DNA of 64,000 nucleotides from Alistipes sp. (GCA_017936685.1 JAGBFA010000001.1:1-64000); one strand, 5' to 3'; numbered from the stretch's first letter, positions 25,059 to 33,184 are shown. Made by a program: numbers and translations. The notes: generated by a model not told the origin, from the letters alone.

Positions 25059-25892
25059 ATGAGAAATAGTATAATTATCTGTTGCTTCGCATTATTGGCC
25101 GGTTGTCACGATCAACCCGATATAACATACGAAGATGTGAGATCAGAGGCCCAAACATGTTTTGTCCAATGTGTGGCTGGTCAAGACGCGAATTATGACC
25201 AATTAATTGCGATGACGGAGCGAGTGGCGACAACCGATCCCGACACAATGCTTATTTTACAGAAAGTAAGGCTGCATGCCATGCTGCTTGACAAACAATG
25301 GGAGCCGGAACGCACAAAGGCTCTGATAGATTCAATCAGCCCAAGTTTCGCGCTGCCATACAAACAACGTTACCTGCATAACATCTGTAACGCAAAGAGC
25401 AATAACGATCCTGCGCCCTTGATCGAATCGGCATTGGAGATCGCGAAATACATTGCCCGGCAAGAGGATCAACACGTTAATAGGTACGATCATATAGAGT
25501 CGTTGGAAGAGTTGCGTTCTTCCGATTGCGAGCCTTTATACGATTTTATCTATTGCAATTTGCTTATCACAGTAGGATTATTTGATTATCTGCCGACCGA
25601 ATACTTGCAAATATATGATCGATTGGCCCAAGACGCAGATGTCAAGTATCTGTATTCGGCAATCCCGCCCAGAACACATTTTATTATTGATGAATACATA
25701 ACTCAGGCATCTCGGCCGTGGACTCAGAATGTAATTCGATTGCCGGAACAATTTTTCATTGGCGACTCGAGTGCTCCCGATGTTACGTTCGAAATGTTAC
25801 AGTGCCGTTGGCTGGAATTAGAAGACGATATTTCACAAGAGCTCAAAGATTGCATTTCAATAAATAGCCCGAATCCTCGACGTTCATATTAG
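25059..25892 (+). CDS. Hypothetical lipoprotein, 277 aa
   Basis: The N-terminus has a lipoprotein signal with lipobox LLAGC (cysteine at residue 16). The rest appears mainly helical, with TPR-like character (for example LIAMTERVATTDPDTMLILQ and KYIARQEDQH), similar to small helical-repeat lipoproteins common in Bacteroidota islands. No catalytic residues stand out. It ends the first sub-cluster; the next direct repeat copy begins about 30 bp downstream. Confidence 0.62.
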   Translation: MRNSIIICCFALLAGCHDQPDITYEDVRSEAQTCFVQCVAGQDANYDQLIAMTERVATTDPDTMLILQKVRLHAMLLDKQWEPERTKALIDSISPSFALPYKQRYLHNICNAKSNNDPAPLIESALEIAKYIARQEDQHVNRYDHIESLEELRSSDCEPLYDFIYCNLLITVGLFDYLPTEYLQIYDRLAQDADVKYLYSAIPPRTHFIIDEYITQASRPWTQNVIRLPEQFFIGDSSAPDVTFEMLQCRWLELEDDISQELKDCISINSPNPRRSY

Positions 25893-25921
25893 TCGCGAGC
25901 TGTCCGCAATCTGACAAATAC

Positions 25922-25984
25922 TATTTTATTGTATCATAATCCTTGCAAATCTCGTAGAATTGTCCTAACTTGCAGAGAGAGAAG
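25922..25984 (+). repeat. Direct repeat copy 2, promoter-like
   Basis: This is the second copy of the element at 22503-22565. It has TTG (25943-25945), a 20-bp spacer and TAACTTG (25966-25972), just ahead of the SH3-like protein gene at 26061. Duplication of one upstream element in front of two sub-clusters suggests the island grew by cassette duplication. Confidence 0.65.
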
Positions 25985-26060
25985 ACTGCCAACCTTGAAA
26001 TATGGGGCGGAATACTATACAAAATTACAGCTGCAAATTGCATAATGATATTAGTTGATA

Positions 26061-26555
26061 ATGAAAGTTTGTTCCCTTATAATCAGCGCACTGTTGAGTC
26101 CCGTAATCATCTGCGGACAAATCAGAACGGAGGTGTTTACATGGCACGCCGACGCAGGGCCCGTGGCATTGTACGACGATACGGCGTTAACCGATAAGCG
26201 AATAGACATCTATCCGGATATTAATGAAAATATGGCTGGGTGTATTGTCTGTATAGATGCCGAACTCGAATCGTGTTTACGCGTAGCAATAGAGCCGCTC
26301 GGTATTTTCTTCGTAAAAAAGGGAGCTTTGGCTGTGAACACGAGGAACTATGATAATGATAGCTTCTTTTTATATGAGGCTCCGGATATGGCATCGAGAT
26401 GCGTATTTCAATCGACAGAACAACAAACCGTTATCGTGTATGGAGTATGCAACGGCTGGTTATGGGTAGAGGCCAAGGATCAAGACCGAAAGAGTATTCG
26501 AGGGTGGCTGCCTCCGAATATGCAATGCGGGAATCCTTATACTACCTGCGGTTGA
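26061..26555 (+). CDS. Secreted SH3-like protein, 164 aa (paralogue 1)
   Basis: A signal peptide (VCSLIISALLSPVIICGQ) precedes an SH3b-like region: FFLYEAPDMASRCVF, then GVCNGWLWVEA and RGWLPPNMQCG near the C-terminus. The short beta strands and closing GW motif are shared with the proteins at 29038, 29593, 30189 (decayed) and 30646. The frame reaches a TTG at 26055, but the ATG at 26061 gives the better signal. Bacterial SH3 domains often bind peptidoglycan or peptides; the role here is unknown. Confidence 0.62.
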   Translation: MKVCSLIISALLSPVIICGQIRTEVFTWHADAGPVALYDDTALTDKRIDIYPDINENMAGCIVCIDAELESCLRVAIEPLGIFFVKKGALAVNTRNYDNDSFFLYEAPDMASRCVFQSTEQQTVIVYGVCNGWLWVEAKDQDRKSIRGWLPPNMQCGNPYTTCG

Positions 26556-26628
26556 GTCGGATATTTACTGATCGAAATCACACTATCCGAAACATATTCA
26601 AACTTTTGGAAATTAAAAATTTGGGATT

Positions 26629-27153
26629 ATGATTAGAACGATTATTTCAATGCTATTCGCATTTGCCTGCACACATTTCGTTATTGCACAACAACCCGAT
26701 ACATCGTACCTTAATCAATACGACGAACAAGGAAATAAACATGGACAGTGGATTGAAGGAGACGTACGTTCTCTGCGCATTAAAAATTATAAACATGGGA
26801 AAAAAGATGGTATTGCGTTATCATATCATAATATGCGGCTTGATGGCATTATTGAATATGATAATGGTGATTATAAATATTTAATAGCATTGGACGATGA
26901 CGGACAATTAAGCTATATCTTTACTGATTTCGTAAAAGTCGATACATTATTGAATGCCAAGAATTATGTCCCCAATCTGCATTCTGGACTAAGATACAAA
27001 TGTATAGATTTTCACAAGAATGGTGTCATCAAAAGTGAATCGCTTGCATATCTCCTTGATGATGGAAGTCCAGAAATTGATTTCGTAATGGTCGGCGTAG
27101 AAAAAGTCTATAATGATAAGGGAGAATTAATTGAGATTATCCAGCATGAATAG
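26629..27153 (+). CDS. Secreted MORN-repeat/YwqK-like protein, 174 aa
   Basis: A signal peptide (ISMLFAFACTHFVIAQ) leads to repeats of the toxin-antitoxin YwqK/MORN_2 type: YDEQGNKHGQWIEGD, then YKHGKKDGIALSYH, and CIDFHKNGVIKSESLAY later. Such proteins are common in Bacteroidota and are sometimes listed as antitoxins of polymorphic toxins, although biochemical support is limited. It is embedded in a run of small secreted proteins, with gaps of about 70 nt before and 36 nt after. Confidence 0.65.
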   Translation: MIRTIISMLFAFACTHFVIAQQPDTSYLNQYDEQGNKHGQWIEGDVRSLRIKNYKHGKKDGIALSYHNMRLDGIIEYDNGDYKYLIALDDDGQLSYIFTDFVKVDTLLNAKNYVPNLHSGLRYKCIDFHKNGVIKSESLAYLLDDGSPEIDFVMVGVEKVYNDKGELIEIIQHE

Positions 27154-27189
27154 AACTTATTTATTCCACGTTTACAATGTGTTATCGAT

Positions 27190-27726
27190 ATGAAAAAACA
27201 GATATTACTATACCTATTATTGCTGCCGGCAATAATCATCGGCAAATCGCCGATCAAACCTTACCAAGCCTATGACGGCAAACCGATACGTATGTATAGA
27301 CGTGCTTATAAAGATTATAACAGCGTAGATGTATATACTCATATAATCTTCGACCTAAAAAGTCATACGTATATGAGAACACATTATAGTGATTCCGAAT
27401 ACGGCTATTGCTACATAGCAGATGATACACTATATCTTTATCCCAGATGCAGCAATTGTGATTCGTATGAACGTAATGATACGAGCATATATTATTTCTC
27501 GCATAGTGCACGGGAAAGCAAACAGCATAATTTTCAGAAGTCTGCCACCGTGTCCAAATACCTTGTGAAAGACGATCGGCTAATCGATGTAACAGGCGAG
27601 AATGGAGAAGATGTGCTCATAAATGATGAAATGGAGGTGCCTTTGCTTAAAGTAGATTATGATCCGGTCGACCCCAAAGACATATTATACATCGATTTTT
27701 ATGGTGGCATTAGTGGAGGGCAATGA
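27190..27726 (+). CDS. Hypothetical secreted protein, 178 aa
   Basis: The signal peptide (ILLYLLLLPAIIIGKS) is followed by a tyrosine-rich beta domain. The segment YGYCYIADDTLYLYPR matches the pattern seen in the proteins at 22657 and 23329, making this the third member of that group. No known family or catalytic motif was recognised. Confidence 0.62.
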   Translation: MKKQILLYLLLLPAIIIGKSPIKPYQAYDGKPIRMYRRAYKDYNSVDVYTHIIFDLKSHTYMRTHYSDSEYGYCYIADDTLYLYPRCSNCDSYERNDTSIYYFSHSARESKQHNFQKSATVSKYLVKDDRLIDVTGENGEDVLINDEMEVPLLKVDYDPVDPKDILYIDFYGGISGGQ

Positions 27727-27790
27727 TATGCCGCTAACAATTTGATGGGCTCGTTTATGATTCTGCGATTGTAATAATAACGATATAATT

Positions 27791-28147
27791 ATGATCAAGG
27801 TCAATCCGATAGATTACTTGCATTACAAATTCAATATATGGATTTCATATTTAAGTAATTATAGTAGCGCGCCAGAAGGCGGCGTTTGGCTTCCATGTAT
27901 ACTCTTGACATTTAATCTTCTATCTGTATTAAATGTCATAATTGGAGAATTGAATGAATGTACGACTCTAATAAGTACAATATTTGGTGTTTGTATGGCA
28001 ATTTATTATTTGGCTAAACATGAAAAAATTATTGCAAAGTACGAAATGGAATCTGATGAAGCCTCGTCAAAGGGCACCAAAGCTGTTCTTTTGTACATTG
28101 TGTTGACTCTTGTAATGTCATATGCCAGTGTAAAATACACTAATTGA
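27791..28147 (+). CDS. Hypothetical membrane protein, 118 aa
   Basis: Three hydrophobic helices are predicted (WLPCILLTFNLLSVLNVI, LISTIFGVCMAIYYLA and VLLYIVLTLVMSYAS) with a short charged loop between the second and third. No signal peptide or known family was recognised. It is the only polytopic protein in the island. A partner or anchoring role for its neighbours is speculative. Confidence 0.55.
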   Translation: MIKVNPIDYLHYKFNIWISYLSNYSSAPEGGVWLPCILLTFNLLSVLNVIIGELNECTTLISTIFGVCMAIYYLAKHEKIIAKYEMESDEASSKGTKAVLLYIVLTLVMSYASVKYTN

Positions 28148-28227
28148 TCCATGTAAATGCTTTATGTCCAACAAAACAACGATTGGTTCGCAATATAAAT
28201 TAAAAACTTAAGCACACAACCTAAACT

Positions 28228-28404
28228 ATGGTACCATTATCGGACATAAAGAATATTCTCAAAGAGGCAAAGATTAAATATTCTCACAGCCAAGTCACAT
28301 GTTATGATCGTAATTTTCGCGGAGCAGCCGAAGATATGTTCGTCTTCAAATATAAAGATCGCCGCTTTCATATTTATCTTTATGATGATTATATCTGTAT
28401 TTAG
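28228..28404 (+). CDS. Small hypothetical protein, 58 aa
   Basis: ATG at 28228 opens a 58-codon frame ending TAG at 28402-28404. The product (MVPLSDIKNILKEAKIKY at the start, RRFHIYLYDDYICI at the end) looks like a small folded helix-plus-strand protein. It stops 6 nt before the next start at 28411, an operon-like spacing that supports translation. No family was recognised. It could also be the remains of a longer gene. Confidence 0.45.
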   Translation: MVPLSDIKNILKEAKIKYSHSQVTCYDRNFRGAAEDMFVFKYKDRRFHIYLYDDYICI

Positions 28405-28410
28405 ACACGA

Positions 28411-29019
28411 ATGAAAACATCGGTGGCTTTTGCGGTGAATATGCCCGAAAAAGAATGCGGTATCAATATAAAATATTGTCGTTTGTCAAATACAAACATA
28501 TATATATCTTCGTATTTGTCTCCCGATAAGGTCTATATGGAGAATGTCGGCAAATGTATCGAAATGATCAAGGAGTATTTGCTGCGATTCGATTTTCAAC
28601 GGAGTTTCTTATTCGGTGCAAATGGTGGTCTGTTTGTTTTTTGTAATTGTGTAGAACTTGCGTTAAGAGAGTCATCGGAGATATTTCCTGCAATAGATAT
28701 ATTGTTGGAGATGCTGCCGGTTATTGAAGAAAATTTCCCCGATAAGCCCGATGATATCGATGCCGATGCCATTCCCGAGGAGTTGCGCGATTTGATCCCT
28801 CTTTTGAATGAATGGGCCATATCCGATGATCAGGAGCGAGAGGAGAAAGTGGACAAAGCGGCCAAAGCTACATTGACTCGTTTGGTTAATCGGGTAGCTC
28901 CCAAATTAGATGCCATAAACAAATACCTCGACAGTTTCGGTGATGAGCCTCTATCCGAGGCAGCCACAATGTTCGCAAGTCTCGCGGAATTAGTCTGCGA
29001 ATTGCAACTAAGAAAATAA
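28411..29019 (+). CDS. Hypothetical cytosolic protein, 202 aa
   Basis: There is no signal peptide. The N-terminal half mixes strands and helices (SVAFAVNMPEKECGINIKY, NGGLFVFCNCVELAL). The C-terminal half is acidic and helical (IPEELRDLIPLLNEWAISD, KLDAINKYLDSFGDEPL). The acidic, soluble character amid secreted proteins suggests an immunity or regulatory protein, but no family was identified. It lies 18 nt before the first of three consecutive SH3-like paralogues. Confidence 0.58.
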   Translation: MKTSVAFAVNMPEKECGINIKYCRLSNTNIYISSYLSPDKVYMENVGKCIEMIKEYLLRFDFQRSFLFGANGGLFVFCNCVELALRESSEIFPAIDILLEMLPVIEENFPDKPDDIDADAIPEELRDLIPLLNEWAISDDQEREEKVDKAAKATLTRLVNRVAPKLDAINKYLDSFGDEPLSEAATMFASLAELVCELQLRK

Positions 29020-29037
29020 AAGACTAAAACGAGCATT

Positions 29038-29568
29038 ATGAAAAAATTAACATTCCTTCTTGCCTGCATTATAATATGCGGTCAGGCATTATCACAGGAC
29101 AGACGGCGTTTTGTCGTATTGATGCCTGTTAATAAGCAATTTCCTGTCTATCATAGTCCGATCGGGACAGATGTCGATTATCGGATAATGCAGGATAGTA
29201 TTTATGAGGTGTTTTTTAACGCAGAAGTGCTGGAAGAATCGCCGTTGAGATATAAGGTCAATATAACATTAGACACGGATTCAACCGGTATTTACCCTAA
29301 AATGATCGGGTGGGTAGATAAAAATATCTGCGGAGTGTACAGCCGTTGCTATTATGATGCAAATAAAAGACCGTATATCAAACTGTATGCCCGTGCGGAC
29401 GTAAATGCCGACTTCGTAAAAGTTTACGAATCGGGCGATCCCGTACTTCTTACGGCCATAGATTATGCCGAAGGAAGATGGTTTAAAGTCATGTTTTATC
29501 TCAATGATGAACTGCACGTGGGGTGGGTTGACAAATATGGCGATCATGTTCGAGATTTCAGCAATTAA
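29038..29568 (+). CDS. Secreted SH3-like protein, 176 aa (paralogue 2)
   Basis: A signal peptide (LLACIIICGQALSQ) is followed by two SH3-like halves, each ending in a GWVDK motif: MIGWVDKNICGVYSRCYYD in the middle and HVGWVDKYGDHV at the C-terminus. It is very similar to the next protein at 29593 along its whole length (shared QDSIYEVFF/QDLIHEVFF and RPYIKLY), so it arose by recent tandem duplication. The role is unknown; peptide or peptidoglycan binding is a family-level guess. Confidence 0.65.
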   Translation: MKKLTFLLACIIICGQALSQDRRRFVVLMPVNKQFPVYHSPIGTDVDYRIMQDSIYEVFFNAEVLEESPLRYKVNITLDTDSTGIYPKMIGWVDKNICGVYSRCYYDANKRPYIKLYARADVNADFVKVYESGDPVLLTAIDYAEGRWFKVMFYLNDELHVGWVDKYGDHVRDFSN

Positions 29569-29592
29569 ACTTATTGGTCAATAATAAACGTT

Positions 29593-30147
29593 ATGAGAAA
29601 ACTTATATTTCTGGTTGCCTGTATGATAATATGCGATCAGGCACTATCGCAGGACAGACCTCAGGTAGTATTCGCATATGATAATATAGAGATTCCTATT
29701 TATCATAATTCTGTCGGAGACGAAATCGATTATCGTGTAATGCAGGATCTGATTCATGAAGTGTTTTTTGGTGCAGAAGTGCTGGACAAATCGCCATTGC
29801 GATTTAAAGTCGGCATAACGACGGTAATAAGTTCGACTCCCGCTCCCGTAATTGTAGGCTGGATAGATAAAAGCATGTGTGGAGTATACAGCCGCTATTA
29901 TTATGATGAAAACAAGAGGCCATATATCAAACTGTATTCCCGTCCGGACGCGGGTTCCGATTTCTCGAAAGTTTATGAATCCGTACCGGCACAATGTGGC
30001 TTATTAACAGTTATTGATTATGCTGCCGACAGATGGCTATGGCTTAAAGTAATGTTTTATCTCAATGATGAACTGTATGTAGGGTGGGTCGACAGATATT
30101 GCGACAATGTATATGATTCGTGTGAAGGGGGTAGCTCTGCGAGTTGA
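29593..30147 (+). CDS. Secreted SH3-like protein, 184 aa (paralogue 3)
   Basis: Tandem copy of the preceding gene. The signal (LVACMIICDQALSQ), VDYRIMQD-like segment and GWVDR ending are retained, with divergence mainly in the N-terminal strands and a serine/glycine tail (CEGGSSAS). Both halves contain GW(V/I)D motifs. Strong similarity at both DNA and protein level implies a recent duplication under diversification. Confidence 0.65.
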   Translation: MRKLIFLVACMIICDQALSQDRPQVVFAYDNIEIPIYHNSVGDEIDYRVMQDLIHEVFFGAEVLDKSPLRFKVGITTVISSTPAPVIVGWIDKSMCGVYSRYYYDENKRPYIKLYSRPDAGSDFSKVYESVPAQCGLLTVIDYAADRWLWLKVMFYLNDELYVGWVDRYCDNVYDSCEGGSSAS

Positions 30148-30188
30148 ACACCACCTCCGTAAGATATTAAAACTTAAATTACGACCAT

Positions 30189-30643
30189 ATGATGAGACGC
30201 ACAACTGCACTGAATTTTAACATAATCATAATCGCTTTTTTATGCTATCACCAAACTACTATTGGACAAATTCCGCAATCGAGGGAAGTTTTGGTCAATA
30301 AGGATATTTGTGAGTTAACGATTAGTGATAACGGATCAAATACCGCGACATAGAGATTTATAATGATCCATTCCAAATAGGGTGGGTCGATAAAAGGCAT
30401 TGCGGTGTGTTTGCAAGATGGTATTACGATTCCGATAATCGCCCGTATATCAGGCTGTACGACACACCCGATAAGAGCAGCTATATTAAAATATACGGTC
30501 AGGCATGGCCATGTATGTATGTGATAAGTTGCAAGAGTGATAATGATACAATAAAAGTTGAATTCAAAACCTATGGCGACGATAAGAGTTATAGTGGTTG
30601 GATAGACAGATATTGCCCCAATATTTTTAATAATTGTACATGA
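30189..30643 (+). pseudogene. Decayed SH3-like paralogue (frameshifted, internally shortened)
   Basis: A 54-codon frame starts at 30189 with an intact signal peptide and ends at TAG 30351. A second frame, shifted by two positions, carries on through IGWVDKRHCGVFARWYYD and RPYIRLYD to GWIDRYCPNIF and a stop at 30643. Together they cover the ends of the two preceding paralogues but lack roughly 40 central residues. A frameshift plus deletion is the simplest reading. The second piece could still be translated from a GTG at 30407. Confidence 0.65.
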
Positions 30644-30645
30644 TT

Positions 30646-31170
30646 ATGAAACGTCTGATATGTATATTTATCGCATTGGCGATAGTTGCATTGAGCAGTG
30701 TGTCGACTGCTCAGAGTTGCCATGTGTATGCTCTTCCAATGCACGGGGAGCAGGAAATCGCCGTTTTCGACAAACCGGGCGGTAATATACTGTTTTCGAT
30801 AGCAGATAATTTCGACCAAGACTATTATCATGATATGTTGATCACAGAGATATCCGGAGAATATGCCTATGTAGAGATAGAAATTTATTTCGATATGTTT
30901 TCCGATACGCCGAAACGCACCGGCTGGGTTCTGTTGAGCGATCTTTGTGTACGCCCGAATTATAACGACAATCCGTTGCCGCTATTTTCCTATCCGAATT
31001 ACGATGCGGAGATAATATCTTTAATATATAACCCTATTTGGGATAAATATCGTATTATCAAGTGTTACCAAGATTGGGCGTATATCGAATACGACTATGA
31101 GGGACAACATTATGAAGGTTGGCTTGCTCCCGCGAATCAATGTTGGAGTCCCATCGGTCCAACGAATTAG
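30646..31170 (+). CDS. Secreted SH3-like protein, 174 aa (paralogue 5)
   Basis: Signal peptide (ICIFIALAIVALSSVSTAQ) followed by two SH3-like halves: IAVFDKPGGNILFSI with RTGWVLLSDLCV, then LPLFSYPNYDAEIISL with YEGWLAPANQCW. It is a distant relative of the upstream tandem copies and closest in its C-terminus to the protein at 26061. Starts at 30634 (TTG), 30640 and 30646 (ATG) are in frame; 30640 overlaps the stop of the decayed gene as ATGA. The last ATG gives the typical short n-region. Confidence 0.62.
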   Translation: MKRLICIFIALAIVALSSVSTAQSCHVYALPMHGEQEIAVFDKPGGNILFSIADNFDQDYYHDMLITEISGEYAYVEIEIYFDMFSDTPKRTGWVLLSDLCVRPNYNDNPLPLFSYPNYDAEIISLIYNPIWDKYRIIKCYQDWAYIEYDYEGQHYEGWLAPANQCWSPIGPTN

Positions 31171-31257
31171 TGGCTTGAACGGCCACAGTATCATGGCCGA
31201 CAGTATTCTCTGTAATTTATAGGGAGGCATTGTGTGGCATTCAAACAACCGGTAATA

Positions 31258-31767
31258 ATGAAACATATTATAACAATAGCTATCGGCACACTTTTATGTT
31301 GTTGCAACAATTCGCTTTATACTAATATCAAAATAGTATATGACGACCCGGAGATATTGTACATACGAGAACCGTTTGCGACAGATATTGTGCATCGATA
31401 TAAACGTGATTCTATTTCGGCGTTTAGTGAACTGAATATAGAAGACAGACGTATAATCAAACGCATTGCAGCGCAAGTGGAACGCTGCAATAGAGCGGTA
31501 CCTTTAAGATACTTTGAGACTCCATATACGCCGATTAGGCATAAGATTGCTTTCGATGAAGAAGACAGTGTTTGGGTGGAACATTTTGATGTTGCAAACG
31601 ATATTAATGCACGCGTAATGGTTGTTGCCTATGGTTGGCATAACGATACAATTTATTTATCGTATGACAAGTATAAACCGATTCGAGTGAATAACAAAGT
31701 GATAAAACAAGATACATTGCTTTCGGAGATGATTTTATCCCTTATACTGCCAGAGATACGTTCATAG
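31258..31767 (+). CDS. Hypothetical lipoprotein, 169 aa
   Basis: A short lipoprotein signal ends in a cysteine cluster (GTLLCCCNNS). The mature part is soluble and unrelated to the SH3 group by eye, with KRIAAQVERCNRAVPLRYF in the middle and DTLLSEMILSLIL near the end. The open frame extends to a GTG at 31234; the ATG at 31258 gives a normal lipoprotein signal. It is the last gene of the island before a repeat-rich non-coding region. Confidence 0.6.
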   Translation: MKHIITIAIGTLLCCCNNSLYTNIKIVYDDPEILYIREPFATDIVHRYKRDSISAFSELNIEDRRIIKRIAAQVERCNRAVPLRYFETPYTPIRHKIAFDEEDSVWVEHFDVANDINARVMVVAYGWHNDTIYLSYDKYKPIRVNNKVIKQDTLLSEMILSLILPEIRS

Positions 31768-31825
31768 GCGTAGCCGACATTCCGTTCTTCATCTTCAGAT
31801 TAGCTACTATTGTTGGCATGTCTTA

Positions 31826-32345
31826 AATTCCGGTGGGGAGGTGATACTCTCACGGCCGAGCATGCCTCCCTGCATCGGAGTGACAGGGTGCTGTCATTCT
31901 GGCGTGAGCGAGAAACGAGAAATCTGTGCGAGACTATTTCCATTGCCCTGTCATTATGAGCGGAGCAACGCGAAGTGAAGAATCTGGTTGTGAACGATGT
32001 GCGAGGACGACAGACCCGCTCTGTCATTCTGAGGAGTGCGGAACGCACGACGTGAGAATCTCGGTTTTGGGGAAAGTGTACATTCTATTCGGCAATCGCC
32101 CTTCCACCCGCGAGACTCCCACGTCGCAACGGCGTTGCTCCTCGGAGTTGACAGGACGGTTTTATCTTCCCCAGCCAGATTCTTGACCTTCGGCCTTCCT
32201 CCTTCGCGTCTCGGCATAAGAAGTAAACTTCTTCTGCCCTTGACTTGTCGTCGGTTCGTTTCACTCAGCATGACATATCGCGTCCTGTCATTCTGAGGAG
32301 CGGCTGTCGGCCGCGACGTGAGCCCCCTCCATCGGATTTTAAGAC
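31826..32345 (+). repeat. Dispersed intergenic repeats with variable paired centres
   Basis: Several copies of the unit GTCATTCTGAGGAGC ... GACGTGAGAATCT are seen here: 32022-32062 (centre GTGCG/CGCAC), 32111-32155 inverted (CAACG/CGTTG) and 32286-32321 (GCGGC/GCCGC), plus a diverged copy near 31950-31990. The inverted cluster at 290-510 belongs to the same family. Centres differ in sequence but keep pairing. No gene is supported between 31768 and the tRNA. Confidence 0.7.
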
Positions 32346-32362
32346 TGATCCCTGATCCCAAT

Positions 32363-32408
32363 AAGTCACACTTTGACATATCGTGAAGTCACACTTTGAC
32401 GCATCGTG
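32363..32408 (+). repeat. Two tandem 23-bp direct repeats
   Basis: The unit AAGTCACACTTTGAC followed by ATATCGTG or GCATCGTG occurs twice head to tail, differing at two positions. Function unknown; it lies between the dispersed repeats and the tRNA terminator. Confidence 0.6.
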
Positions 32409-32420
32409 CGATAGGGCATA

Positions 32421-32460
32421 AACAAAAGAAAACGAGACGGTTGCGGTAACCATCTCGTTT
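32421..32460 (-). terminator. Terminator of the tRNA-Asp transcript
   Basis: On the minus strand, AAACGAGATGGTT pairs with the AACCGTCTCGTTT segment and is followed by a T-rich tract (TTTTCTTTTGTT). Confidence 0.7.
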
Positions 32461-32469
32461 CTTCGTCTG

Positions 32470-32543
32470 CGGTGCGTAGGGGACTCGAACCCCTGACCCC
32501 GTGCGTGACAGGCACGTATTCTAACCAGCTGAACTAACGCACC
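32470..32543 (-). tRNA. tRNA-Asp (GTC)
   Basis: The 7-bp acceptor stem GGTGCGT/ACGCACC, the D-arm TAGTTCAGCTGGTTAGAATA, an anticodon loop CTGTCAC with anticodon GTC, and the T-loop GGTTCGAGTCC all fit a standard tRNA. The discriminator base is G, as expected for tRNA-Asp. CCA is not encoded. Its 3' end faces the AT-rich island, a common integration geometry, though no duplicated 3' end was found at the other edge. Confidence 0.95.
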
Positions 32544-32589
32544 GTTCTTCGGTTGCTCTCAGGTCGTCTATCCTTCCTGATTGCGATTG

Positions 32590-32620
32590 CAAAGGTACTA
32601 CAAATTTTCAAACCTGCAAA
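32590..32620 (-). promoter_or_regulatory. Promoter of tRNA-Asp
   Basis: On the minus strand, TTTG (32617-32620), a 19-bp spacer and TACCTTTG (32590-32597), about 40 nt upstream of the mature tRNA. Confidence 0.7.
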
Positions 32621-32650
32621 TATTTTCGGCATTATTTTTTGTGAAAAATC

Positions 32651-33184
32651 TCACTTTTTAAACAGCGAAAAGTGGACGCTTCCGTAACTTCTTGTTTGCC
32701 AAAAGTTAGCACGATCGGCAAAATCGTACTTCTTTGAGTGCTCGAATATAAGGATTCCGCCGTCGCGAAGCAGATTACGTTCGAAAACCAGATCTATGAC
32801 CTGCTGCGACCCTTCAAGGTCATATGGAGCATCGGAGAAAATAACATCGAATTGTTTGCTGCAACTCTTCAAATAGAGAAAAACATTTGCCTTGACGGCG
32901 TAGAAACTCTCGAATCCGAGCGATTTCGCCGTCTGCCGAATAAAGTTATGGTGTACGGCATTGATCTCGACAGAGGTCACGCTGCGCGCATCGCGCGAGG
33001 CGAATTCATAGCTTATCGAACCGGTGCCCGAGAACAGGTCGAGGACATCGCACTGCTCGTAGTCGAGCAGGTTGCCGAGCACGTTGAACAGATTCTCCTT
33101 TGCGAAATCCGTTGTCGGACGAGCTCGCAGATTCTTGGGCGGGACGATGCTCCGGCCTTTGTATTTTCCGCTTATTATTCGCAT
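32651..33184 (-). CDS. rsmD: 16S rRNA (guanine966-N2)-methyltransferase RsmD
   Basis: S-adenosylmethionine-dependent methyltransferase (177 aa) that modifies G966 in the small-subunit rRNA. Visible features are the N-terminal MRIISGKYKGR, RPTTDFAKENLFN, the SAM-binding DLFSGTGSISYE and the catalytic-motif region FSDAPYDL, where most relatives have DPPY. The open frame extends to 33211, but the conserved start MRIISG is at 33184, overlapping the DUF3822 stop by about 10 nt. DUF3822 next to rsmD is a common arrangement in Bacteroidota. Confidence 0.9.
   Translation of the reverse strand: MRIISGKYKGRSIVPPKNLRARPTTDFAKENLFNVLGNLLDYEQCDVLDLFSGTGSISYEFASRDARSVTSVEINAVHHNFIRQTAKSLGFESFYAVKANVFLYLKSCSKQFDVIFSDAPYDLEGSQQVIDLVFERNLLRDGGILIFEHSKKYDFADRANFWQTRSYGSVHFSLFKK

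Noticed and set aside
31800..32453. Several ORFs of 60-140 aa on both strands
   Set aside because: They are made of intergenic repeats and lack start context and natural protein composition.
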